DNA of 64,000 nucleotides from Geopseudomonas aromaticivorans (GCF_019097855.1 NZ_JAHRGL010000002.1:142819-206818); one strand, 5' to 3'. Positions 46,801 through 54,970 are shown, counted from the stretch's first letter. Made by a program: numbers and translations. The notes: a model not told the origin generated them from the sequence alone.

Positions 46801-47018
46801 TCGCCTTCATCCTCGGCGTGATCCCGCTGATCCTCGCCAGCGGTGCCGGTGCCGAGGCGCGCAAGATCATGGGGATGACCTCGTTCGCCGGCATGCTGAC
46901 CGCCACCGTGGTGGGGGTGGTGCTGGTGCCGGGGCTGTTCGTGGTCGTTGAGAAGTATCTGAGTGGCAAGAAGAAAAAAGCGGCTGCAGCGGCCAGCAGC
47001 GAGGAGGCCAAGCCATGA
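43854..47018 (+). CDS. RND multidrug efflux pump, HAE1 family
   Basis: A 1054-residue inner-membrane trimeric pump with 12 helices and two large periplasmic loops. It begins MGDFFVRRPIFAMVIAII and keeps the proton-relay segment GIVVDDAIVVVEGV in helix 4 (paired Asp residues). Later conserved parts include the helix-10 region AKNAILIVEFA. Such pumps expel drugs, dyes, solvents or toxic metabolites. It is translationally coupled to the adaptor (8-base overlap) and to the outer membrane channel (4-base overlap). No local TetR-type repressor is present, unlike most MexAB-like operons. Confidence 0.95.
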   Translation: MGDFFVRRPIFAMVIAIIIVIVGLVAMGSLPIAQYPDITPPEIKVEATYDGANAVNVEQSVATPLEQKVNGVENMLYMKSTNAGNGQMTLSVAFEVGSDLDISNVLVQNRVSEGSAQLPEDVKRKGVKVKKALAFPLMLVTLRSPNGSFDADFLTNYMSINVLDEIARIQGVGQVTIFGGADYAMRIWIKPDQLSRLGLTVPDIVSAVQQQNVLTPAGKLGGPPAAPGTEFAYAVQTRGRLETPEQFGQVVVRSNPDGSQVLLRDVARIELGAETYNQIGAFGSKPAAVLAVYQLPDANGLEVAENIRAGMERMKERFPQDVEYVISLDTTKPVSAGIEEIVHTLFEATAIVTVVVFIFLQNFRATLIPTLAVPVALIGTFAVFPLLGFSINTFSLLGLVLAIGIVVDDAIVVVEGVSEKMERGMPRREATVATMKEVSGPVIATALSLTAVFVPVAAMSGITGRLYQQFAITIAISVSLSAIVALTLSPALSSMLLQPHEHGKKGLLSGFFARFNRLLEKVTDRYIGLTSRFTHRPLRALGVLGVLVVALVLLFRTVPGGFVPEEDQAYLMANLQLPDAASLERTHAAAAKVEAILAADPAIESYTTVTGYSFLSGASSTNNAFFFIQLKDWAERPAAEDKATNVAHRLTGKLAAINEGIAIAFGPPAIPGLGTGSGFSIMLQDRVGNSPDYLAEQTQAFIQAAAKRPEIAGLYTTYRATVPQIYLDVDTQKTMKLGVAPADVNQTLGSFLGGAYVNDFNRFGRLYKVYVQAETDYRKDLADASLFYVRNSAGAMVPMNTLLTDESTNGPEFTYRFNMFRAAEVTGRPAPGYSSAQALKALEEVAAQVLPSDMSYAWNAMSYQEKAAEGSGSMVFVMALVFVFLILAAQYESWSLPFGVLFGTPIAICGAMFGLWVARHFSASYENNVFAQIGLVMLIGLAAKNAILIVEFARTEIEKGKGPVEAALAAARLRFRPILMTSFAFILGVIPLILASGAGAEARKIMGMTSFAGMLTATVVGVVLVPGLFVVVEKYLSGKKKKAAAAASSEEAKP

Positions 47019-48421
47019 AGGGATTCTCCAGGCGACCGCTGGTGACGGCCTTGCTGTTGTCCGGCTTGCTGCTGGTCGGCGGCTGCATGGTCGGCCCCGA
47101 CTACCAGCGTCCGCCGCTCGACATGCCTGTCGCCTGGAAGGAGCCGGCCGCCACCGATGCCTCGTTCGCCAATCTCGACTGGTGGGATGTGTTCGCCGAC
47201 GAGAGGCTCGATGCGCTGATCCGCGAGGCGCTGGACAATAACCGCGACCTTGGCGTGGCGGTCTCGCGCATCGAGGAGGCGGCGGCGCTGCTGCGCATCG
47301 AGCGGGCCAACCAGTATCCGGTCCTCAATGCCGAGGCCGGTGCCGGGCGCTCCTCGCAAAGCCGCAACATCCTGCCGGGGGCCGAGACCGAGAGCAGCTA
47401 CTTCTTCAACGGCGCCGCCTTCTTCGAGGTCGACCTGTGGGGCAAGCTGCGCCGCGCGACCGAGGCGGCGCGTGCCGACCTGCTGAGCAGCGAGGAGAGC
47501 GCGCGCAGCGTGACCATCTCGCTGGTCGCCGCGGTGGCCACCACCTACTTCCAGCTGCTCGACCTCGACGACCGCCTGCGCATCTCCGAGCGCACCCTGA
47601 AGTCGCGCGAGGACGCCCTGGCGATCATCCGCGCGCGTTTCGAGAAGGGCACGGTGCCGGAGCTGGACGTCAACCAGGCCGAGATCGAGGCCGCCGATGC
47701 GCAGGCCTCGGTGGCGAGCTTCGACCGCGCGGTGCGCCAGACCGAAAACGCCCTCAGCGTGCTGCTCGGCTCGCGGCCGCGGGACATCGAACGCGGTAGC
47801 GAACTGGCGCAGCAGAGCCTGCCGGTCGAGGTGCCGGCTGGCCTGCCGCTGAACCTGCTGGAGCGCCGCCCGGACATCCGCGCCGCCGAGCAGCAGATGG
47901 CCGCCGAGACCGCGCGCATCGGCGTGGCCCGCGCCCAGCGTCTGCCGTCGCTGTCGCTGACCGCCAGCTTCGGCTACGCCAGCCGCGACCTCAGCGATCT
48001 GGTCGAGGGCGACAGCGAGAGCTGGAACGTGCTCGGCAACCTGTTCGCGCCGATCTTCAACGCCGGGCAGCTCAAGGCCGTCGAGGAAGCCCAGCGCCAG
48101 AGCGCCGAGCAGGCGCGGCTGGGCTACGAGCAGGCGGTGCTCAACGGCCTGCGCGACGTCGACGACTCGCTTTCCGGCCTGCGCACCGCGCGCGACGAGC
48201 ACGTCGCCCGCCAGCGCCAGCTCGCCGCGGCGCGCACCGCGGCGCGCCTGTCGCGGGCGCGCTACGACGGCGGCCTGGTCAGCTACCTGGAGGTGCTGGA
48301 TTCGGAGCGCAGCCTGTTCCAGGCCGAACTGCTGGAGTCGCAGACCCGCCAGCAGCAGCTGAGCGCGGCGGTCAGCCTGTACCGGGCGCTGGGCGGCGGC
48401 TGGTCGCCGGCCGATGACTAG
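47015..48421 (+). CDS. NodT/OprM-type outer membrane channel lipoprotein
   Basis: A 468-residue TolC-family protein. Leader LLLSGLLLVGGC gives a lipobox Cys at about residue 24, followed by MVGPDYQRPP. The two OEP repeats contain NNRDLGVAVSRIEEA and ERRPDIRAAEQQMAA, and the C-terminus ends in LYRALGGGW. It provides the outer-membrane duct for the RND pump encoded just upstream, with an ATGA overlap. It is more typical of OprM/OprN proteins than the NodT gene at 33810. Confidence 0.93.
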   Translation: MKGFSRRPLVTALLLSGLLLVGGCMVGPDYQRPPLDMPVAWKEPAATDASFANLDWWDVFADERLDALIREALDNNRDLGVAVSRIEEAAALLRIERANQYPVLNAEAGAGRSSQSRNILPGAETESSYFFNGAAFFEVDLWGKLRRATEAARADLLSSEESARSVTISLVAAVATTYFQLLDLDDRLRISERTLKSREDALAIIRARFEKGTVPELDVNQAEIEAADAQASVASFDRAVRQTENALSVLLGSRPRDIERGSELAQQSLPVEVPAGLPLNLLERRPDIRAAEQQMAAETARIGVARAQRLPSLSLTASFGYASRDLSDLVEGDSESWNVLGNLFAPIFNAGQLKAVEEAQRQSAEQARLGYEQAVLNGLRDVDDSLSGLRTARDEHVARQRQLAAARTAARLSRARYDGGLVSYLEVLDSERSLFQAELLESQTRQQQLSAAVSLYRALGGGWSPADD

Positions 48422-48437
48422 CCCGAGGACTGAATCC

Positions 48438-49463
48438 ATGCGACGGGGGGATCTGCCGGCCTTGCTCCTGCTGCTGGCCATATGGCTGGCGGCTTCCGCA
48501 CAGGCGGGACAGGTGCTCGACAGCGTCAAGGCGCGCGGCGAATTGCGCTGCGGGGTGAGCGAGGGCATCCCGGGCTTTTCCGAACAGGATGCCAACGGGC
48601 GCTGGCAGGGCCTCGACGCCGACTTCTGTCGCGCGGTGGCGGCAGCGCTGTTCGGCGACCCGGAGAAGGTGGCCTTCAAGCCGCTCAGGGCCTCTACGCG
48701 CTTCCCGGCGCTGCAGGCGAAGCAGATCGACCTGCTGGCGCGCAACACCACCTGGACGCTGACCCGCGAGGCCTTGCTGCAGGTGCAGTTCCCGGCGGTG
48801 CTGTTCTACGACGGCCAGGCCTTCATGGTGCCGCGGTCCAGCGGCATCACCCGGCTGGCGGAGCTGCGCGCGGGCAAGGTGTGCGTGGCCAAGGGCACCA
48901 CCCACGTCGACAACCTGGCCGACCATGCCCGCCTGCACGACCTGGCCTGGGAGCCGCTGGTGATCGACTCCTCGCTGGCTGTCGCCGAGGCCTTCTATGC
49001 TGGTCGCTGCCAGGCCTGGACCGCCGACGCAGCGCAACTCGCCGCCATGCGTCTGCGCGCCCCGGCTGGCCCCGAGGCGTTCGTCATCCTGCCCGAGCGC
49101 ATTTCCCGCGAACCGCTCGCCCCGGTGGTGCTGGGCGAGGATGTGCAGTGGGGCAGTCTTGTGCGCTGGGTGCTGTTCGCCCTGGTGCTGGCCGAAGAGC
49201 ACGGCATGACCCAGGCCAATGTCGAGGCTCGGGTGGGCGAGCTGGGCGGCGCGACCGGGCGCCTGCTTAGTGGACAGGACACCCGGCTGGCGCGTGCCCT
49301 GGGTGCCCGGGACGACTGGGTGGTCCGCGCGGTGCGCGCGGTGGGCAACTACGGTGAGCTGTACGAGCGCAATCTCGGTACCGGCAGCCCGCTGCGCATC
49401 GAGCGGGGCCTGAATCGGCTGTGGAAGGACGGCGGGCTGATGTACGCCCCGCCGATCGACTGA
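48438..49463 (+). CDS. AapJ-like amino-acid-binding periplasmic protein
   Basis: A 341-residue SBP_bac_3 protein with a signal peptide (MRRGDLPALLLLLAIWLAAS). RGELRCGVSEGIPGFSEQD, WQGLDADFCRAVAAALFGD and the conserved segment around LARNTTWTLTRE resemble the general L-amino-acid-binding protein AapJ. No AapQMP transporter follows; the next gene is an ion-transporter-like permease. GAGGA precedes the ATG at 48438, 16 bases after the RND channel stop, so it could be transcribed with the RND operon. An alternative start at 48414 overlaps that stop. Confidence 0.85.
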   Translation: MRRGDLPALLLLLAIWLAASAQAGQVLDSVKARGELRCGVSEGIPGFSEQDANGRWQGLDADFCRAVAAALFGDPEKVAFKPLRASTRFPALQAKQIDLLARNTTWTLTREALLQVQFPAVLFYDGQAFMVPRSSGITRLAELRAGKVCVAKGTTHVDNLADHARLHDLAWEPLVIDSSLAVAEAFYAGRCQAWTADAAQLAAMRLRAPAGPEAFVILPERISREPLAPVVLGEDVQWGSLVRWVLFALVLAEEHGMTQANVEARVGELGGATGRLLSGQDTRLARALGARDDWVVRAVRAVGNYGELYERNLGTGSPLRIERGLNRLWKDGGLMYAPPID

Positions 49464-49478
49464 CGGAAGGGATGCCTC

Positions 49479-50819
49479 ATGACCGATCTGCAGATCTACC
49501 TGACCCTGGCCGTCTTCTCCGCGGTGATCCTGGCCATCGCCTTCGATGTGATCGACATGGCAGTCGCCACGCTGCTGGGCGTCGGCGTGCTGCTGGTGGC
49601 CGGCATCCTCACCGACGACGGCCTGGTGGCGGCCATGCGCATGGCCGGCGGACCGCTGTCCCTGCTGTTCGGCGGCATGGTGGTGGCGCGCGTGCTGGGC
49701 AGCACAGGCATCTTCGAGCGGGTGGGGGGCATCTACCTGCGTGCCACGCGCGGCAGCGGCCGGCGCTTCCTGATTCTGCTGGTGCTGCTGGTCGCCCCGG
49801 TGTGCGCCTTCCTGCCCAATGCCACCACGGTGATCCTGCTCGCCCCGGTGATCATCCGCGTCGCCCGCGCGCTCGGGGTGGATATCGTCGGTCCCCTGGT
49901 GGTGACGGCGATTGTCAGCAACGCCGCCGGCATGCTCACCCTGGTCGGCGATCCGGCGACCTTCCTGGTCGGCAGCTCGATCGGCATGGGCTTCGTCCAG
50001 TACCTGCAGACGGTCAGCCTCGCCGGCCTGCTCGCCGTGCTGGTGATCATCCCGCTGCTGCCCTGGTTGATGCCGCAGGTGTGGCGGGTGAGGGTGGCGC
50101 TGCCGCCGCCGGAGCCGGCCAAGCCCCTGGAGCGGCCGGGCTTCGCGCTGCTGGCGCTGGCCGTGCTGCTGCTGATGGTGCTGCTGTTCCTGTTCGGCGA
50201 ACAGCTGCCGGTCAACATCGTGCCGCCGGCGGTGGCGATCATCGCCGCCAGCCTGGCGCTGCTCGTGGTCTATACGGTGCATGTCGAGCCGGTGGAGGCG
50301 GTCCTGCGCGATATCGACTGGAAGACGCTGCTATTTCTCGGCGCGATCTTCTGTCTGGTGCAGGCGTTCACCGAGACGGGACTGTTGCAGGGGCTGTCAC
50401 TCAAGCTCTACGCGTGGTTCGGCGCCGATTTCACCTTGGTGGCGCTTGCCCTCTTGGCCGGTATCGGGGTGTTGTCGAGCCTGCTCGCCAATATCCCGGT
50501 GGTCGCCGCCGCGCTGGTGATGACCAAGGGCTATCTGGTGGCCGCCGAGGTGGTGCCGGAAATCGCCCTGGGCGCGGGCTTCACCGACTGGCCGGCCGCC
50601 AGCCTGCCGGTGTTCATCGCCCTGATGTTCGGTGCCACGCTGGGCGGCAACGCCACGCTGATCGGCGCGTCGGCCAACATCGTCACGGTCGGCATCTGTG
50701 CCGGACAGGGCGAGAAGGTAACCTTCGCGCGGTTCTCACGCTACGGCGTGCCGATCACCCTGGTGCAGCTGGCGATTTCGGCGCTTTATGTTCTGGCTCT
50801 GTTCTGGCTGGCCCATTAG
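49479..50819 (+). CDS. ArsB/NhaD-type (SLC13-like) membrane transporter
   Basis: A 446-residue permease with about 11-12 helices in two inverted halves. The paired conserved segments FLPNATTVILLAPVIIRVA and LFGATLGGNATLIGASANIV are characteristic of the ArsB/NhaD/CitMHS ion transporter superfamily. Members exchange arsenite, Na+ or dicarboxylates; this substrate is unknown, and no arsenic genes are nearby. GGAAGG precedes the ATG, 15 bases after the binding-protein gene. A hairpin follows the stop. Confidence 0.85.
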   Translation: MTDLQIYLTLAVFSAVILAIAFDVIDMAVATLLGVGVLLVAGILTDDGLVAAMRMAGGPLSLLFGGMVVARVLGSTGIFERVGGIYLRATRGSGRRFLILLVLLVAPVCAFLPNATTVILLAPVIIRVARALGVDIVGPLVVTAIVSNAAGMLTLVGDPATFLVGSSIGMGFVQYLQTVSLAGLLAVLVIIPLLPWLMPQVWRVRVALPPPEPAKPLERPGFALLALAVLLLMVLLFLFGEQLPVNIVPPAVAIIAASLALLVVYTVHVEPVEAVLRDIDWKTLLFLGAIFCLVQAFTETGLLQGLSLKLYAWFGADFTLVALALLAGIGVLSSLLANIPVVAAALVMTKGYLVAAEVVPEIALGAGFTDWPAASLPVFIALMFGATLGGNATLIGASANIVTVGICAGQGEKVTFARFSRYGVPITLVQLAISALYVLALFWLAH

Positions 50820-50825
50820 TGGCCT

Positions 50826-50855
50826 GTGAAAATCCAGCCGAAGCCGGATTTTCAC
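50826..50855. terminator. Hairpin terminator after the permease and oprF remnant
   Basis: GTGAAAATCC and GGATTTTCAC form a 10-bp perfect stem, extendable inward. It lies 6 bases past the permease stop and 21 bases past the oprF remnant stop on the other strand, so it may originally have been the oprF terminator. Confidence 0.65.
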
Positions 50856-50876
50856 ACTCGGCCAGAAGGGTTACTG

Positions 50877-50972
50877 CTAGACCTGAGCTTCCACTTCCGC
50901 TTCCACTCGACGGTTCACGGCGCGACCCGCGTCGGTAGCGTTGTCGGCTACCGGACGGGACTCGCCGTAACA
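50877..50972 (-). pseudogene. oprF: 3' remnant of an oprF (OmpA-family porin) gene
   Basis: Read on the minus strand, these bases encode CYGESRPVADNATDAGRAV, then NRRVEAEVEAQV and a stop. This is the C-terminal end of the OprF/OmpA peptidoglycan-binding domain, where Pseudomonas OprF has GYGESRPVADN..GRAINRRVEAEVEA. Upstream the match stops abruptly; a stop codon follows within four codons in the same frame, and the sequence turns AT-rich. Only about 31 codons remain, so it is a relic, probably left by recombination or excision that used the oprF end as a junction. There is no start codon or ribosome binding site. Confidence 0.8.
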
Positions 50973-51218
50973 AGGTATTTTTCAGTTTCCTCTGCCAAAT
51001 TCCTAGTGAGAAGATTTTTAGCAGCTGACTATCAGGTACGCAGTTGGCCATAAGAGATTCTATGCGCAGCAATATGATGCGAAGAAACTCGCGTTGATAT
51101 CTTGCGCCAGAATTTGTTACGCGCATGCGCTAACTTTGGTTGCTTTTCGCGAGGCCAGGATTTATTTGATTGCCGTCAAACACGGGCATGGAGCTTTCGT
51201 GCGTGGCCAAGTCGGACG
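50973..51218. other. Low-GC junction region
   Basis: Together with the terminator and oprF relic this forms the 399-base gene-free gap between the permease and ecotin genes. The sequence is visibly less GC-rich than the rest of the window and contains no supported gene. It may be the scar of a deletion or insertion. Confidence 0.5.
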
Positions 51219-51692
51219 TTACTCGGTTATTGCCTGCTGAGCGGCTTCGGCCGCTGACCAGATCCTGTAGCGGATCTCGACGTCCTCGGGGGCATACACG
51301 ACGATGGGCAGCTTGCTGTTGTAACGCAGGAGGAAGCCGTCGCCGGTCACCGGCACGAATGCTTCTGTGCGCTTGGCATCCGGGCAGGCCATCAGTGTCG
51401 AGATCGGACCGGTGACTTTCTCTATTCGATAATAGAAATAGCCCCATCCCTCGAGTGTCTTTTCCTCGAGGCTGCCGATCAGTCGCTGGGAGTTGCAGTC
51501 GACAAGGAGGACCTTGCCGGCCAGTATTTCAATCTTGAAGCGATCATCATCGGCCTGCTTAGGCAAGTAAATCACCTGGCGGGTGAAGCCGGCGTCGGCC
51601 TTCGGGTAGGGGGCAATGGCTTCCAGTCTTTCCTGAGCGAAGGCCGGGGAGGTCATGACGAGCAGTGCTGCAGAAATGAGTATTGGGCGCAT
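51219..51692 (-). CDS. eco: Ecotin, periplasmic serine protease inhibitor
   Basis: A 157-residue secreted protein with signal peptide [19 protein letters not shown]. The mature part follows E. coli ecotin closely: [48 protein letters not shown], and [19 protein letters not shown]. Cys66 and Cys103 should form the conserved disulfide. The reactive-site loop reads [11 protein letters not shown], which puts Leu100 at P1, where E. coli has Met. Ecotin dimers inhibit trypsin-fold proteases and protect against neutrophil elastase. AAGGAAG precedes the ATG. Base composition is lower in GC than neighbours, suggesting transfer. Confidence 0.93.
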   Translation of the reverse strand: MRPILISAALLVMTSPAFAQERLEAIAPYPKADAGFTRQVIYLPKQADDDRFKIEILAGKVLLVDCNSQRLIGSLEEKTLEGWGYFYYRIEKVTGPISTLMACPDAKRTEAFVPVTGDGFLLRYNSKLPIVVYAPEDVEIRYRIWSAAEAAQQAITE

Positions 51693-51789
51693 GGTGCTTC
51701 CTTGTATCAGGCTAGCTCGAGTTCATGGTGGAATTTGATGGTCAACTACCAGGATTTCCTGCACTGAACGGTGCAGACTCGGCTGGCAG

Positions 51790-52821
51790 TCATGCGCATC
51801 TGGTCTTCCGCCACTGCTCCGGCGACACGCCCGACCAGCGCCGGAACGCCCGAGTGAATGAGCTGGCGTCGGTATAGGACAGCGCCTTGGCTATCTCCTT
51901 GAGTGTCATGTCCGTTTCCCTGATCAGCTTGCGGCTTACCGAGTAACGAGCATTGTCAAGAATCTCGAAATAGGACACTCCGGCCTGTTCCAGTCGGCGA
52001 TTCATGGTTCGCACGCTGATGCCCAGCGCGGCAGCAATATGGTTCTGACCGCAGTTTCCGCTGGCAACCAGGCTGTGGGCGAATCGCCGAGCCTTCTCTA
52101 GCCAATCGAGTTCGCTCATGGTTACTTGTGCGATATCACTGACACATATCGAGTCGGCGCACATGGAGGCGTTGGGTGCCGAGAGCGTGGCTAGCGGAAA
52201 TTGAAATTCGGCTCTTGGCGAGTTGAAGTGGCAGGGTGCGCCAAAGAATCGTGAATGTGCTTGTGGGTCCTTTGGCGGGCGATGAGAAAAATATACGGCA
52301 TCAGGCGTCCATTCGACATGCGATATCTTTCGCATGATATTGAAGGCAATAGCCATTACGCCTTCGTGAAAGTGTTGAAAGCCGGGGAAATTGCTTTCCA
52401 TGGCGGCGAAGCCAAAATAAGCGTGATCGCCATCCTGGCGAACAAAGGGTAATCCCGCGCGGTTGGTCATGTGGTGGATTTGGATGAGCTGATCAAGCGC
52501 GCTGCCAATCGTGGGCTGCTGGGCCATCATTTTCGCTATGGGGCCCAACTGGTCCAGCCCGTTGAGGCTGCCGAGCAGGAGGCCGAAGTGCTCGCAGCCA
52601 GTCTCCTTGGCCGAGCGCACCAGCAACTCACCCGCCAGGGTCAGTGGCAGCACGGTTTCCGGATTTTGTATCACTGCCTCGGCCATATTCACATCGCGGA
52701 AGACCGACTCCGGGCTCCCTCCCAGCTTGCGAATGAGCTGGGGAACTGGCTGGAATTGGATCGCCCGAACGTGCCCGGCCGGTAGCACTGCATAAGGTTT
52801 ATCGTTCTTGTCGGAATTCAT
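51790..52821 (-). CDS. AraC-family transcriptional regulator
   Basis: A 343-residue regulator. The N-terminal ligand-binding part (about 20-220) is of the arabinose-binding-like type found in OruR/ToxR-like regulators (PETVLPLTLAGELLVRSA). The C-terminal double HTH (about 240-340) carries AAALGISVRTMNRRLEQAG and the signature around LSYTDASSFTRAFRRWSG. The ligand is unknown. The DUF3313 and FadL genes directly upstream on the same strand are likely targets, suggesting a hydrophobic inducer. A strong terminator separates it from the DUF3313 gene. Confidence 0.9.
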   Translation of the reverse strand: MNSDKNDKPYAVLPAGHVRAIQFQPVPQLIRKLGGSPESVFRDVNMAEAVIQNPETVLPLTLAGELLVRSAKETGCEHFGLLLGSLNGLDQLGPIAKMMAQQPTIGSALDQLIQIHHMTNRAGLPFVRQDGDHAYFGFAAMESNFPGFQHFHEGVMAIAFNIMRKISHVEWTPDAVYFSHRPPKDPQAHSRFFGAPCHFNSPRAEFQFPLATLSAPNASMCADSICVSDIAQVTMSELDWLEKARRFAHSLVASGNCGQNHIAAALGISVRTMNRRLEQAGVSYFEILDNARYSVSRKLIRETDMTLKEIAKALSYTDASSFTRAFRRWSGVSPEQWRKTRCA

Positions 52822-52887
52822 TTTTCTACGTCTGCCTTTCCGGTGGCGGAGTTTTTTCCGGTCTGGAGAGTGTGCCGATGCTGCAGG

Positions 52888-52937
52888 AAAAAAAGCCAGC
52901 CCATGTGATGGCTTCGAGGCATCACATGGGCTGGCTT
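52888..52937 (-). terminator. Strong intrinsic terminator of the DUF3313 gene
   Basis: An 18-bp perfect stem (52893-52910 with 52920-52937, loop 9). On the minus strand it is followed by TTTTTTTCC, about 50 bases past the DUF3313 stop. Confidence 0.9.
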
Positions 52938-52990
52938 GAGTGCCTTGCCGCTACCGGCAAAGCACGGTGGACAATGGATCACATGTTTGC

Positions 52991-53647
52991 TCAGGGGAAG
53001 CGCAGGACATCCTGGGTCATGTCGTCGATGACGCTCTTCAGGTCGCTGACGGTGATGGCCTGCTTGTCGTTCTCCAGCGTCTTGCCGAAGCCCTTGCGTG
53101 CCACGCGCAGGACGGGCTTGTCGGTGGCGGTGTCGATCAGTTCGGCCTCGAAGTACAGCTCCGTGTTCTGGTCGCGCTGGCCGGCGGCGGTCATGGCGCC
53201 CGCCGCGACCAGGGCGAACGGAATGGCCTCGTAGGGCTTGAGGCCCTGCGTGCTGGCACCCACCGCGGTTATCGCCCCGCGAAATGCCAGGGTCCGCGCA
53301 GCGGGCTTGCCGACCAGACGCAGGCGTTGGCCCATCGAGGAGCTGATCCGGGCATTGGTGTAGTCGAGCACCCCCTGCAGGGTCTGCTGGCTGACGCGCT
53401 CGCTGGGGGTCGGCTGAGGGAGGAAGCCGACAGGGTAGTAGATCAGGTTGTCGTAGTTACTGACCTTGAAGTCGGGGTCTACCCAGCGCATCACGCTATT
53501 GCCGCTTGGCGTAGTGGTTTTGGTGAGCCCCTCGTAGCTGCCCAGGAACCCCGAATACCGATCGGCGCTGGTGGTCTTGGTGGTGCAGCCGCTGATCAGC
53601 AGCAACGAGGTCAGTGTGCTGCAAAGCAGTAGATTGAATCCCTTCAT
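52991..53647 (-). CDS. DUF3313 lipoprotein, copy 2
   Basis: A 218-residue lipoprotein with leader MKGFNLLLCSTLTSLLLISG and lipobox Cys at about 21. The mature part is a DUF3313 domain: YSGFLGSYEGLTK, GLKPYEAIPFALVAAGAM and NTELYFEAELIDTATDKP align with copy 1 at 40849 over the full length. Function is unknown. It follows the FadL gene by 24 bases and ends at a strong terminator, so FadL and DUF3313 probably form an operon. A role in handling hydrophobic substrates at the outer membrane is inferred from that pairing. Confidence 0.88.
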   Translation of the reverse strand: MKGFNLLLCSTLTSLLLISGCTTKTTSADRYSGFLGSYEGLTKTTTPSGNSVMRWVDPDFKVSNYDNLIYYPVGFLPQPTPSERVSQQTLQGVLDYTNARISSSMGQRLRLVGKPAARTLAFRGAITAVGASTQGLKPYEAIPFALVAAGAMTAAGQRDQNTELYFEAELIDTATDKPVLRVARKGFGKTLENDKQAITVSDLKSVIDDMTQDVLRFP

Positions 53648-53671
53648 GGGAGCGACTCCATTCTCGAATGT

Positions 53672-54970
53672 TTAGAAGCGCCAGGTCATGCTGCCGCTGA
53701 TGGCGTGGATCACCGAGTTCTCGAACGTGCCGGAAACCGTCTTGGGGTCGTCCAGAGGCAGATGCTTGGACTGGCTGACCTCCATGTCGCCCATCCAGGC
53801 CAGCGCGTAGCTCAGGTTGAGCTCACTGTTGCGATCCAGCGCATAGGTGACCCCGGTGCCCAGGCGCCAGGTTTCCCCGATGGGCATGCTCAGCGTGCGA
53901 TCGCTGTCGCTGACGGGGGAACTGTCATAGCCAACCCCCATGTTCCACAGCAGTTGCGGGGATGCGCGGTATTGGGCGCCCAGCGACAGATGCCAGGTGT
54001 CGTCATAATTGGCATCGAGCGTGGTATCGACGGGATCGCCACTGTCCAGCTCGATACCGACTTCGCCGAAGCTCGACCAGTCCTGCCAGCCGGCGCTGGC
54101 CAGAATGGCCCATGCCGGGTCGAGCTGGTGGTACAGGCTGAGGGTCAGGGTCTGCGGCACTTCCATGCTGATCTTGGTGGCGGCGCCGAGAATGCCACGC
54201 GATGCCAGCGTGTCGGCCACGCCTGGTCTCAATCCCTCCGGATCGAAGTGGTCCTCGAACTCGAGGTCGATCGCGCTGGTATAGCTCAGGCCGATGCGGG
54301 TGCCTTCGCGCGGCTGGTAGATCAGCCCCAGGCTGGAGCCGTAGCCAAGGTCGTCATCCTTATAGGTCATCTCGCCATCGGGGGCGCTGAGACTGCCGGC
54401 CGGGTTGTTGTCCACCGCCAGCTCGTTGTCGAGCAGGGCATACATCACCCGCAGCCCGACGCCCACCGACCAGTTGTCGTTGAAGCGATAGGCCACGGAT
54501 GGCATGAAGGTCATGCCCATCAGCGTGCCGTTCTGCATGTAGTAGCGCCCGGACCACTCATCGTCGTAGTCGATGCTGAGGCCGAAGTCGCCATAGGAGG
54601 CGAAGCCGACCGTCCAGTGCTCATCCAGCTGACGGCTGACGAATAGGCTGCCGCCGGGAAGCCAGCCAATGACGTTGCCGCTGTCGTCACCGGGAACGTT
54701 GGTGTTGGCGTCCGGCGAGAATTCGAGATCGCCATACAGGAACTGCGCGCCGAGGGTGACCTGGGTACCTGCCAGGTAGCTCAGGCCGGCGACGTTGCTG
54801 AGCATGGTGCCGGGGTCCTGGGCGCGTGCCGCAGCACCCGCGTTGGCGAGGCCGACGTTATCGGTGCCGACTTCATAGAGCATCAGGCCGCCAGCCATGG
54901 CCGGGGCATGCAGACCTAGGGCGAAGCAGGCGGTGGCGATCGGTAACGGCCATTTGCGAGGGAAGGGCAT
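53672..54970 (-). CDS. FadL/TodX-family outer membrane channel
   Basis: A 432-residue outer-membrane protein: signal peptide (MPFPRKWPLPIATACFALGL), hatch region GGLMLYEVGTDNVGLANAG, then a 14-stranded barrel ending in Phe (SMTWRF). In FadL the hatch has an NPA motif; here it is NVAGL. Members admit long-chain fatty acids, aromatic hydrocarbons or other hydrophobic molecules. AAAGGAG precedes the ATG. Upstream (54971-55109) an inverted GTCCTGC/GCAGGAC could be an operator. Adjacent AraC regulator and DUF3313 lipoprotein suggest a small inducible uptake unit. Confidence 0.92.
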   Translation of the reverse strand: MPFPRKWPLPIATACFALGLHAPAMAGGLMLYEVGTDNVGLANAGAAARAQDPGTMLSNVAGLSYLAGTQVTLGAQFLYGDLEFSPDANTNVPGDDSGNVIGWLPGGSLFVSRQLDEHWTVGFASYGDFGLSIDYDDEWSGRYYMQNGTLMGMTFMPSVAYRFNDNWSVGVGLRVMYALLDNELAVDNNPAGSLSAPDGEMTYKDDDLGYGSSLGLIYQPREGTRIGLSYTSAIDLEFEDHFDPEGLRPGVADTLASRGILGAATKISMEVPQTLTLSLYHQLDPAWAILASAGWQDWSSFGEVGIELDSGDPVDTTLDANYDDTWHLSLGAQYRASPQLLWNMGVGYDSSPVSDSDRTLSMPIGETWRLGTGVTYALDRNSELNLSYALAWMGDMEVSQSKHLPLDDPKTVSGTFENSVIHAISGSMTWRF

